This document shows positions 40,668 to 51,698 of a DNA stretch of 64,000 nt, piece after piece. Origin of the DNA: Beaufortia kweichowensis (taxonomy: Eukaryota; Chordata; Actinopteri; Cypriniformes; Gastromyzontidae); contig CM032805.1 in the NCBI GenBank assembly GCA_019155185.1, positions 16,273,942 to 16,337,941 on the forward strand, given 5' to 3'. The position numbers and the translations under genes were made by a program. Under the pieces are notes generated by a model. It did no database searches. It was not told the DNA's origin and worked only from the letters and a program-made list of their open reading frames with translations. Position 1 is the first letter of the stretch. The number at the start of each line of letters is the position of its first letter.

Positions 40668-42253
40668 ATGGCTTTGCTCATCCAGCTTTTCGTTTGTGCC
40701 ACATTGATCTCATTGACTGAGGGATTCGACCATGAGGATATGAAGCAAGCTTTGCTCCAAAAACTTGGATTATCAGAACTGCCCAGGATTCAGAAGAGAG
40801 ATTTGGAAAACGTGGTCATCCCAGCTCACATAAAGAATAAATATCTTTCTATGCTGAAACTGCATAACAAGAGGAAGAGGAGATCTCTGCCAAGTTTGGC
40901 AGGAATTTTGAGAGGCATTCATGGGAGTGCAGGTGGGTAACATGACATTTTAAACAGCATTTTACTTTTTGATTACATACAAAATTCTGTCTTGTAATGT
41001 CTTGTAATGTAATGTCTAATTAGTCTAATGTTGACATTTATAAACTGTTACATCTTTACATCTTAATTAATGCATTTGGGTTGAAACTTTAAAGAACATA
41101 AAAAAAGGAATAACTAATTAAACATATTATGAGATTAAATAAAGGAAAACATTTTACGTACTGTGAAAAGCAGAAATAGTGACTTAATGTATGTTTTGTA
41201 TTTCACAGATATAACCGGAGAAGTCATGTACTCTGACACAACTCGACAGCGTCTTATCTTTGACATGGAGGAGAGGTTGCAAGAAAACTCTGAGGTTACT
41301 ATGGCAGAACTGAAACTTTACCAGACATCAGTGCTGAACCCATCCAAACCAGAGAGAAGACACCACAGACCCATTAACAATGCCAGAGTCAGTATCTACT
41401 GGGTGGAAGTGTTGGGAAACGGCTTGAATAGGACATCGCTTGTTGACTCAAGGTATGTCTATACACCATAAATGTATAAATATTTAAAACAATTGCAAAA
41501 AATATTACATCTGTGAATACATGAATGGAAACTAATGTCTCCGTGTTTGGGTTTTGATAGATTGGTTCCCATCCATGAAACTGGCTGGAAAAGCTTTGAT
41601 GTGACTCAGGCGATTCATTACTGGTCTAAATCCAAGAAGAAAACTCCTTTGCATCTGGAAGTGTGGACCGAGGGAGAGAGACCTGGTAGCTACGCAGCCG
41701 AGATGGCCAAAAGAGTGCGCTTTGCCACACAGGACCCAAAGGAGAACACCCTGGAGAAAGACATGGGAACACCAGAACTTGTGATCTACACTTTAAACCT
41801 GGATGAATATGGGTGAGTCTTGTATTAAAACATTAACCAGTTTAGTTACCGAACTAAAGAAGAAATTACAACTGAAGTGTGTTAATCACTTATTTATGTG
41901 CTAAAATCCTGAATTTCCATTTCAACAGATCTCAGGGAAACTGTAACAGCCCTAACAGCAGCAGGTGTTGTCGCGAAGAGCACTTTATAAACTTTCGTGA
42001 GCTCACCTGGACACAGTACTGGATCATCGAGCCGGCCGGGTACCAGGCGTTCCGCTGCGCGGGAGGATGCAAGCAGCCTCAGCGCGGTTTCTATGGTTAC
42101 GGCCAGAGGACGTGCGCTGTGATGGAGAGCGCGCCGCTGCCCATGATGTACCTGGTGAAAAAAGGAGATTATACTGAAATCGAAGTGGCAGAATTTCCAA
42201 ATATGATTGTTGAGAAGTGTGGATGCTCTATGGACAAAATCCCTCCTGTGTGA
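40668..42253 (+). CDS. lft1: Lefty, TGF-beta-family Nodal antagonist, complete, 4 exons
   Basis: Secreted inhibitor of Nodal that limits mesendoderm induction and sets left-right asymmetry. Exons are 40668-40932, 41209-41452, 41561-41812 and 41929-42253, giving 361 codons plus stop. Residues 1-19 form a signal peptide. Two processing sites are visible, KRKRR at about 68-72 and RHHR at 139-142, matching the two sites known in Lefty proteins. The C-terminal cystine knot has CC, WIIEP, AGGC and KCGC motifs. The Cys that normally bonds two subunits and the long helix are missing (TCAVMESAPLPM), as is typical of monomeric Lefty. I favour the zebrafish lft1 orthologue because ahi1 is adjacent, but lft2 cannot be excluded. 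Confidence 0.93.
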
Positions 42254-42322
42254 GACTCAAAAGAGAGGCGATATTATGATTTTGTAAATACAGTGAGATA
42301 CCAAACCCACCGAGCACTTGAA

Positions 42323-42328
42323 AATAAA
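42323..42328 (+). terminator. lft1: lefty polyadenylation signal
   Basis: AATAAA lies 70 bp after the TGA stop. A second AATAAA follows at about 42380. A short 3' UTR is expected for this transiently expressed gene. Confidence 0.6.
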
Positions 42329-42517
42329 TGTATTTATGAATTATTAGTCTATGTAATAGCCTGTTGAGTGTTTTTTGAAATAAAATAACTAATTTCATAT
42401 CTGCGAGTCGTGCTTTATGCGTTTTGAACAAAATAAACAAGTGAACAAAATTAAGATTAAATAAATGAATGTGTTAATAACACTCCAAAAGCAGAAATAA
42501 ACATGCCAAAAATAAAC

Positions 42518-42570
42518 ATTTACATTTAAGACTTTACCAGACGCTTTAATCCAAAGCGATTAACAACTGT
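42518..42570. mobile_element. Fragment of a common fish dispersed repeat (CAGACGCTTTAATCCAAAGCGA)
   Basis: The words ACATTTA, CCAGACGCTTTAATCCAAAG and CGATTAACAA match a widespread teleost repeat end (usually TTTGGCAGACGCTTTTATCC and so on). Only about 50 bp is recognisable. Confidence 0.5.
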
Positions 42571-42949
42571 AAAAAATAAAACAATAAAGCCATTCATCCT
42601 AAATGTCAATAAAAGTCCTTTTTAAAAAGTCAATAAAAGTACTTAAAAGTAAGAGTTTTCATTTTCTTTTTTATTCAATGCCACAAGATTTAGAGGTATG
42701 AACTATTCACATTAAAAATATTAGCTGCCAGAAAATAAAAAATATATAATTCTAATAATATTAATTATAGCCTATCACTATAACTTTAAGTAAACGTAAA
42801 TTTGAGTGCTTTCTTTTAAAGATATTAGTGAGTGTATAATAAGCGAGTGTATAATATATTGTTCCTTACTCTCCAAATTATTACTCTGAAAAGTTAATTT
42901 AAAAATAAAAATAAATTAAAAATAAATTTCTATCAAGTTTTATCATCTT

Positions 42950-43646
42950 TACTGTTAGCACTGGAGATCGTGATTGGCTGAGGTAAGCGCGTGTGGGCGG
43001 GGCTAATCCTGTTGTTGTTGCTCTGGTAACGGTCGCGCCAGTAATGGCGGCTCGCTGAAATTACTCGCGGATCCTCTTAAGCAGATATGTGTGAATTTAC
43101 TCATCGATTTACAGCATCTAATGTGCGTTTCTCTCACGGAATTATTTCTACTAGCAGGCGTAGATGTGAAGTAGATATTTGCTTTGATGTAGAGGCGAAT
43201 ATGAAAAAGCGGTGGACTATAGCAGTGATTTTGTTTGTGTCGTTTCTAGCTAGCGTATGCGATTTAGCAAAACCATAACATCAGCAGTCACGGAATCAAG
43301 CACACTCATTTAGTTTCCCTATTAACACTGGAATCACTTGCTTTATAATCAGAGTTGTTTTAAGATTTGTGTTTATATAGCCTGGAGTTGGACCTAATGA
43401 TAATTTTACAGATTTCTGTTGACTTTTATTGAGGTTACAGTGATTGTTATAGACATTGTTTTGTTAATATATTAGCTGTTTTAGAAAGAGCAACTAACCT
43501 ATGACTTCATGTGTGACTGTAACTACAAAAGGGTTTAAAGAGTGTATAAACTTTACATTCTCTTTTACATTGATTCGGTTGTTGGTGACTCTGTTTTGCA
43601 TCCTTAGGACTCTGTTTCATAATGAATTTATACATAGTTCATCAGA
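42950..43646 (+). promoter_or_regulatory. ahi1: ahi1 promoter and 5' UTR region
   Basis: A GC-richer island at about 42965-43075 (GGTAACGGTCGCGCCAGTAATGGCGGC) marks a likely promoter with no TATA box. The start codon lies in an exon that probably begins near 43609 after an acceptor (CATCCTTAG), so at least one 5' non-coding exon is expected. A short upstream frame at 43087-43278 may fall in that leader. Confidence 0.45.
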
Positions 43647-46429
43647 ATGCCAGCAGGTGAGTACAAATCTCTTATATTTTATCTATTTTTTGTGTCTTTG
43701 ATGATGATGTAAGTTTTTACATGGTCAGATTTGGGCATCTCCAGCATTATGGATGTGACATTTTCAGTCAAACCTTGAACTGTAACAGAATGTATTTATT
43801 ACCAAGAAATTGAATCATCTGTTTATATTTTACAATAACCCAGTTAATAGAGTCCAGCCATCAGAAAAATATCAGTCTAATGCACAAGTCATCTATTTTA
43901 AAAAACGGATAATGTGTTCAAAATATGGTTAACATTTGCATGGAATTGCTCCTTTGTTTTACAATGTCTGTTTGACAGGTCAAAGTGATGTGAGGGCTAA
44001 GACGAAAGCTCGCTTTGATGAGGTCTTAAAGAGATACACAAACCCTCCCACACAGAAAACCAAAGCCAAGCAGATCCATGACCAGTCTCAGGAAATTATT
44101 GTGGTATGTTAAGTATGAAATGTCCAACATAAAACTTTTAACATTCATCAATTTACAGGGTCTTCAATGATTGTATCATTAAACTTTTAAGCCTTTTTAC
44201 AGCTTCAAACCTTAAAGAAGAACCTAGATTTGAGTAAAGACCATGAAGACGATGAAACTGTCCTTCATAACACATACGATCCAGCCGAGGGCAGCCCCAG
44301 ATACACAAAAAACAGACGCAGAGAGAGGGAGGTATCAGAGAAGACCAACATAATCCGTAATGCCAGTGAGGAAGAGCCCACGTCAACCGACGGGGAAAAG
44401 AAAAGCAGAAGGAAACTTCCTCCACTGCCGCCGCCTGCCAAAGATAAAGAGAAGAAAAACAGCAGAGCAGAAGAAGAGATTAGAACTGAAACACGGGTTC
44501 GAAAGGCTAGAAAAGGGAAAAGCGGAGGAGGAAGTGATGTCACTGAACAGAAAGGAGAGACCGAGACAGAAGATTATTATTTACAAGAGTACCAGCAACA
44601 GATTGTAAAGGCTGAGGAGAAAGATTCAGGCAAGAAAAAACTCAACGAGAATCAAGATGCACCGCTGTTAAACAATGAGCTGGAGAAAAAGAAGAAAAAG
44701 AAGTTAAAATCAAGCAAACATAAGGGAGAAACGAGGTAAAAACACATTTATTCATGAGCACAATTATCTTGTTCAGAATCAGTCAAAAGTCTTGATTAAC
44801 ACACATTCTGTAATATTTTAGTTTTTTTACATTTCAGAATAATAGTTATCATAGTGTAAAATACTTAGGCTATTAAAAAGTTATGCCAGTTTTATATACA
44901 ACACAAAAAAAACCTTGATGTTTTATGTGTTTTTATGATTGTAATTTGGATCTGCTCATTTTCTATAGTCAGACAGAATTGTTGGTGGAGAATCAGACAG
45001 AAACTGTGCAGCAGGATGTTGTCGAGGAGTTTAAGGAGGACGGAGACAAACCTAAAGTGAAAAAGAAAAAGAAACGAAAGGAAGGTACGATGAGTGATCT
45101 GAACGACATTAATCATCTTACAATGAAGACTTACTTTACATTTGAGCCATGTTAAAATGGTCATAATCACATGATGACATGATGGTTTTTGGATGTTGCA
45201 GTGATTGTCGAGGAGGAACAGACAGAAGAAACAGAAGACAGGCCAATGTTTGACGAGAGTCTCGTGCTGGGAGTTTATATCCACAGAACAGACAAACTAA
45301 AGACAGACCTTCTCGTGTCTCACCCCATGGTCAAAGTTCATGTGATCGATGAGGTCACAGGCCAGTATGTCAGGAAGGAGGACAGGTTTGAGCTTTACTA
45401 CTACAATCGTGATAATAAGTGTCATATTTACAAGCCTTGTACAGTCAGATTTACTCCCCATGTCTCATATAATTTTGTGCACAGCCATCGTCATGTTTCA
45501 TCCTTCTATGAGCAAGAGAACGTCGAGCACATCCTGCCAATCATAACTCAACCCTTCGACTTCAAGAAACACAAAACAACAGTTCCAGAATGGGACGAGC
45601 AAATCATCTTCAACGAACGCTTCGGATATTTTCTGCAGGATGATGATGAAGGTCCTCGAGTGTTGCTGTTCTTTGAGGTTTGTGTGTCTCATGAATTATT
45701 CAGACATGGTGTTTGTATTCTCAATATTGGGAAGCAAAACGGAGAAATAAATGAACAGCTTACATGTTATGTGTCATGTTATGTAGATTCTTGATTTTAT
45801 CAGTATGGAAGAAGCCAGAACAAACATCTCTGCTGACAGACACGAGCGAGGTTTTCGGAAGATTGCTTGGGCTTTTTTGAAGGTACAAATTTCTACATCG
45901 TGTATATTTTGTTCTTGTCATTTGCAGGTTACAAACAACACAAGATGAATAAATAATAAAAAATTTATTTAAAAAAACCCTTAAGCTTCATGTTTTTTTC
46001 CAGCTTGTAGGAACCAACAGTGTTCTAAACATCAACACCAAACTACGTCTTCAGCTGTACTGTCCACCTGTCAGAGCAAAGAAACTCCCACAGACTGCTG
46101 AAGTGTTTCAATGGTGGTCAAAGTACCCGAGAAACAAATATTCTTCCACTCTGTATGTGACAGTAAAGGGCATCAAACCCCCAGAACACGTGAGTTTACG
46201 TCACATTAGTTTCACAAGCAGACTGAGGAACAATACAGGATCAGTGAGGTTGTGTGTGTTTGGTTTTGTTGGACAGGTTGATCCTGGTATCCGCTCTATG
46301 ATGGCTCTTCAGCAGGAGCGAGGCAGCACCTCCTACAGTGAACTCCAGACCGAGATGACCAATAAAACCAGCACACAGCTACTGGAAGCCAAATCTGAAA
46401 CCATGAAGTGGAGTCGCTTGCCTGGACAG
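43647..46429 (+). other. ahi1: ahi1 coding exons 1-9
   Basis: Exons are 43647-43656 (10 nt of coding), 43979-44103, 44203-44735, 44969-45084, 45202-45385, 45485-45677, 45787-45882, 46004-46189 and 46277-46429. They encode the charged N-terminus and the central conserved domain, with FRKIAWAFLKLVG and EVFQWWSKYPRNKYSSTLYV matching jouberin. The intron 45386-45484 is only 99 nt. Confidence 0.9.
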
Positions 46430-49400
46430 GTTGTGTTTGTTTTGGTTGATGACGTGTGGAAGTCGAGGTAATCCTTGTGTTTGATAATTGTCTAATCATT
46501 TATTTAAACAGGTATGCCGCATCCCGAACAAGCCGATGCACTCGTTCCGGGGAGGTCAGATGGGCTGTTTTACTCTGCGCTTTTCTCATGATGGACGAGC
46601 GCTAGCGGCAGCGTGTGCAGATAGAGATGTCTTCCCCATCATCAGTATGCAACAAACACAAAATAAACATGCTTCATGACCATAAAATTGGCTATTTTAT
46701 GAAATTGCTTTAGCTTGCCAGGTGTATTTCTAAATCTTGTGTCTTTCTCCAGTATATGAGATTCCATCAGGGAAGGTGTTAGCATCCTTTAATGGCCATC
46801 TCAGTGTTGTGTATGATCTCTGCTGGTCCAGAGATGACAGAGGACTATTAACAGCATCATCTGATGGGACAGTAAGGTAATCATCTGCTCCTTCCTTTTT
46901 ATATTTCAAATGTTTTATAGAGCCTGTAAGTACATCAGTGAACTGTATTGTTTTCTTCTTTCAGAGTGTGGAACATTGAACGCCTGCAGACTCGTGCTTA
47001 TAAAACCCTGCCTCACCCTTCATTCGTCTACTGCGCCCGGTATCACCCTCAGGCTCAGAATCTAGTGGTGACGGGGGGTTACGACAGTCTTCTGAGGGTC
47101 TGGAACTTGGACGTACAGGACGCAAACGGGCAACTTCTGCAGGAGTTTGATGGACACAAGACATTCATCAATACACTGTGTTTTGACACAGAAGGTACAA
47201 TCTGAACCCTTATCATAAATGGGACTGTAAAGTGTTGGGTCAGGTTATTTAATGTGCTGATCTTCACACAGGATCCAGAATGTTTTCTGCTGATAATTCT
47301 GGAATCATTATCGTTTGGGGAACAAAGTTTGAGGATGGATCTCGGCGTGGAGGGACGAGCCAGTGGAGTAAAGAGATGGTGACTAATACTGCTATCAAGT
47401 TCTTAATCATCCATGATTTCACCTATCAAGAATTAATAGCAATTCACTGTTTCTCTACAGGAAATTAAAGAAGCTGATTTACATGGAATATCTATAAACT
47501 CATTAGAGATGCATCCGAACGGAAGACGACTTTTAATTCATGCCAAAGACAGCGTTTTAAGAGTCATGGATTTGAGAATGTAAATATCTGCTTTGAATTT
47601 ATTTTTTACTTAATTTGTTGCATATACAGTTATACACATTTGTTGTTTAGATTTTTCCACATTTTAGAATAGCAGTAAACTCATCAAATAACACAATTGT
47701 AACTGTGTGAATTATGTTGTGAGTAAAAGCATCCAAAATACATGAACACTATGTTATATTTTAGAACCTTTAAAAGTAGTCACACTTTGTCTAGAAATAG
47801 TAAAATCAAACTCTTGATGTTTTATCCAATTTTTTATTTTTAAGTAAAATTTCAGTTGTCACAATAACATTTTTTGTTAATTGTATCTAAACGTTTGACT
47901 GTTGCTCTATATTTCTCGACCTGCCGTTTAAAATAGACACCCTTAAAATAGACAGGATGTTAAAGTAGAAAAATGTAGTGTGTCATTTAATTGGCTCGAT
48001 GCATATTGACATATATACCACATGAGGTGAAGACGAATAATGTTTTGATTCGTTGCAGTCTTGCAGTGAAGAAGTACACAGGTGCCACAAACTACAGAGA
48101 TCGAATCAACAGCACATTCACACCCTGCGGGAGCTTCATCTTTTCAGGAAGTGAAGATGGACTGGCATACGTGTGGAATTCAGAAACAGGTTACAAGCCT
48201 CGGTTCACGGGAGATATTTCAGGATTTCTTTTAAGCAGAGGTTAAATTTAGACGTGTGTTTCACAGGTGATCAGGTGGCTGTGTACTCTGAGCTCTGCTA
48301 CTCCTCTGCTCTTCGGTCCGTAGCGTTTCACCCTCACGAGAACATGGTGGCTTTCTGCGCATTCGGACAAAACCAGCCAATCCAAATCTATCTGTATGAC
48401 AGGAAGGGTAAGTTGTAGATTCAGTGTTTACTCTTAAACAAAACTGAAGTCACTTGATGAAGATGAGTAAGTGTTTTGTGTTTGTACGCAGTGGCTCAGG
48501 TGGAGGGGGAGAGTTTAAGAGGGATGAATCGGACAGAGATTGCTGACGGTAAGACAGGCAGGAATTCATCAGAGGTCACGACCCTTCAGAATTCATCTGT
48601 CACCGGAATGGACCGGTTCGCCAGCACAGCGCGTCTGTCCATGAAAATGCAGCGGGTCAAACAGAAACTTGACTCTGTTCTGGTAAAACATCTGGAAATT
48701 TGATTTGAAAACATTTTGATTATCAATAATTAAGCAACATTCTTTTACAGGAGCCTCATCACAGTTCTCACGGTGTGGATGTGTATCAGCAAGGCAAGTG
48801 ATGAATTTTATGTTTTTAAAATAAATATCTATGTGCTGATGAGTTGTGATGTAATATGTTTTGTTTGTATTAAAGGTGGCATGTCACACTTGGGAAGGAG
48901 TCTAGAAGTGAGTATTAGTGGCTAGTTTCAGTTTAATAAAGTATTAAATATTTAGATGAATAAAGTATTAAATCTTTCATTCCAGTCAGCAGGTTGTGTT
49001 TGCTCTCTTACAGTCCTAAGGGTTCATATGGCAATAATACATGTTCACTAAAAACTCATTTAAAAGCTAAAGACTTACATTATAATAAATGATGAGAAAG
49101 TAAACTGTTACTTAGTGAACTTTTAAAATGTCATAAAAATAGAAGAGAAAATATACAGTATTGATGATGATTGTAAATGAATCTTAAGCTCTTGTTGTTA
49201 TATTTCAGGGCACATCGTCATATCTTCCTCCTCCATCTCTACTGTCTCCTCATTCCAAACTACAGATGTCAACATCACTTCACGCTCATCTCATACCACA
49301 GACAACACTCACATCACTAAACAGTAGGTTTCTCCACATTTCACACGAGCAATAGTTTATATTAATAGCATCAGTCATTTTGGTCTATTTTTAGTCTATA

Positions 49401-50648
49401 TTTGATCTAGTTTTTGGTATATTTATTCTTACATTGTTTAGGTTGTCAACGTTTGCATAAAGATGACATGATAGCTAACAGATATGGATCGGAATAAAGA
49501 CTTTCTCTTTTCTCAGGTGGTTACGGTCCAGCCGTGCAGCCCATCAGAAGAGCTCCATCCCTTAAACACCAGAAAGTAAGACTTTTGATGTGTTTTTTAA
49601 CAATTCGAGTATGCATAAAAGCCTAAATCCTACTTTATTAACCTACTTTATTAACCGAGGTTGTTAATCCACAGAGTGTGCTGGATTATGAATTCTCTCA
49701 ACATGCAGAGACAGACTTTGGACAAATCTATCAGACGGTAAACTTTGATCTGTATATAGTTATTTGTTACTGCTTTTGACCTTGGAAATAAAGAATCTGC
49801 CTGAAAACTCTTTTCCAGGTGGTGTCTTTGTACGAGTACAGAGCGAACCGATCTGATGAGCTGTCCATACGCCGCGGTGATGTCATCCACGTGCTGTATA
49901 AAGACAACGACAGCTGGTGGTTTGGACGGCTGGTTAATGGACAAGAAGGATATTTCCCAGCATCCTATGTGGCTGATGAAGGTACATGGATGAGATTTGA
50001 TAGAGGAAAGCACACACATGATAGTGAGCTGTTATAAATCATATTGTTGTATGTCACAGGGAGTTTTGATGAGGAGATGTCGAGAGCTTTAGAAGCACAA
50101 CCGGCAGTGCTGGATTATTCTGAAGTACAACGTTCAACACCTGTCCAGGTAATATGCCATAAACTGTTTTCATAAACTCTTCGGGAAATGAAACAAGGTC
50201 ATTGATATTCTCTGGTTTTTCTGCAGATGTCTGCAGCCGTGAGTGCATCTGGAGAACTAAAGATCATCTCAGAGCTGGACACTGACCCGGAGGTGTCCTC
50301 TGCTAAGTATGAATGAACTAACTAAAATGAACTAAAGTTGACAGCACAATGTTAGCAGATGCATTCGGCTTGTAACAGACATTGTAATAGTTGTGTGATT
50401 TCCACAGACATTTGTCCTGCTTGTGTTTCACGAATGATGTCTGTTCATCTTGTTTTCTTCACAGACCAAGAAAGAAGAAGAAGAAGGTGAAGCGTGATGA
50501 AGATCTTCCCCCGGCTCGCTCATCAGATCATGAAATGCCTTCAACATCCAGCAGAAAGAGAAGACCTCTTCCCAGACAAGACAAAACAAACCATGAGGAT
50601 GAAGTGACTGATTTCACACTGACTGTACCTTCATCACAGAGAAACTAA
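43647..50648 (+). CDS. ahi1: Jouberin (Abelson helper integration site 1), complete, 26 coding exons
   Basis: Transition-zone scaffold protein of primary cilia, mutated in Joubert syndrome in humans; it binds RAB8A and other ciliopathy proteins. The predicted protein is 1199 residues, against 1196 in human. It starts MPAGQSDVRAKTKARFDEVL. A long Lys/Glu-rich N-terminus is followed by SLVLGVYIHRTDKLKTDLLV, a conserved central domain, WD40 repeats from about residue 530 to 900 (ASSDGTVRVWN, VVTGGYDSLLRVWN, SGSEDGLAYVWN), an SH3 domain at about 1029-1082 (ALYDY-like SLYEYRANRSDELSIRRGDV, then SWWFGRLVNGQEGYFPASYV), and a basic tail ending SSQRN. All phases agree. It converges on slc18b1. Confidence 0.96.
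45386..45484 (+). other. ahi1: 99-nt ahi1 intron that is open in frame
   Basis: The intron runs from GTTTGAG to TGTGCACAG and its length is a multiple of three with no in-frame stop, so the frame reads straight through and would add 33 residues containing FELYYYNRDNKCHIYK. Splicing restores the conserved VSSFYEQENV junction as in other jouberins, so it is treated as an intron. The donor is weak (GTTTGA), which would favour partial retention. Confidence 0.6.
46512..50648 (+). other. ahi1: ahi1 coding exons 10-26
   Basis: Exons are 46512-46644, 46753-46876, 46965-47194, 47272-47378, 47461-47579, 48059-48189, 48267-48407, 48492-48682, 48751-48793, 48876-48907, 49209-49323, 49517-49575, 49675-49737, 49819-49981, 50060-50148, 50227-50306 and 50465-50648. 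Exons 10-16 carry WD40 repeats and exon 23 the SH3 domain. Exon 18 ends in AAG/GCAAGT, a GC donor. Exons 18-22 are short and encode a poorly conserved linker, so they are the least certain. Confidence 0.85.
47625..47915. mobile_element. Second copy of the inverted-repeat element seen at 31655
   Basis: Shares CACATTTTAGAATAGCAGTAAACTCA-like text and an end reading CTAAACGTTTGACTGTTG with the element in cdc42bpa intron 1. It is in ahi1 intron 14 (47580-48058). Boundaries are approximate. Confidence 0.6.
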
Positions 50649-50912
50649 AACAGTGTTTCAACAAAATCTGTATATTGTATTTGTTTTTAGTTGCCTTTAT
50701 TTCATAATATATATTGTGTAATTTTATAACTGAGGTTTGTAGTTTTATAGGATTATTTTGTATTGTAAATACCAAGTTTATATTTTATTTAAGCATGAAG
50801 GCATGTCTGTATTTTAGTTGTCATTTAATCCTGGATATAACAACAGCAGCTCATTCAGCAGCAACCAGAATTGTATTGCTAATATAAACATTTTGCACAC
50901 GTCACAGAAGGA

Positions 50913-50918
50913 AATAAA
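50913..50918 (+). terminator. ahi1: ahi1 polyadenylation signal
   Basis: AATAAA about 265 bp after the ahi1 stop, before the convergent slc18b1 3' end. Confidence 0.5.
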
Positions 50919-50929
50919 CATTAGTATTT

Positions 50930-51690
50930 GCCAGTTTAAGTACATATGTCATCAATTATTATGATTTCAAAATGTTTTTATTTTTAAATTAGCAGAAAAT
51001 GGCATATATAAGAGTAAAATTACTCCATGAAAATATTACAATGGACATTAAAAAAAGTATTTTGGAAGTATTTGCATATTAAGTTGTTCTTGCCCTTATG
51101 TTGTCTTAAAGATTATGGCATTAATGTGTAAATCTGTAAAAGCAATTAAAACTATAATCCAAGTTACGTAACAAAATTATAAATCCTACATTCTTACTCT
51201 TTTCCAAGAGTGTTTTTCAAGCTTTAAATCTTAAAACAACGGTCTATTGTACATAAAACACACTGTATAAAAGGCAGAAATGACTATGTAGCACTTTTCA
51301 CCAGCAGCCAGCTCAAGTACCATCGAGACAAAAGGGTATATACATAAATATATATGCTTTACATATTAGTAATAATATACTTGAATATCTGTACAGATTA
51401 TATTAGAGCTCATGTTAAATTACTAAACACAAAAATCAAGCAAAACTGATTCACTCTTTGGCTACAGTGTGTAAAAATGTTTTTGCCTTTACTGTCATTA
51501 CAAATACTTTATTTCTAAGCAGCATTTAAGATGCAACAACCTTCTCTTCTGTCATAACAGCAGAATATGATCCAGGTCCATCTGAAACTAAGACACCACT
51601 GATGTTTAACTGACCCGTTCTGGGTTTGTCATATTCACCTATTTATCAGCAGTATGATAAAGTTTGTTCTTCTATAATAAACCTCGAAGC
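50930..51690. other. Intergenic space between convergent ahi1 and slc18b1
   Basis: AT-rich, no gene seen. TTTATT at 51508-51513 (AATAAA on the - strand) is a candidate slc18b1 polyadenylation signal about 190 bp after its stop. Confidence 0.45.
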
Positions 51691-51698
51691 AGCTCATT

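Noticed and set aside
44265..44543. Minus-strand frame opposite ahi1 exon 3
   Set aside because: Shadow of the Lys/Glu-rich exon, which fits jouberin in frame and phase.
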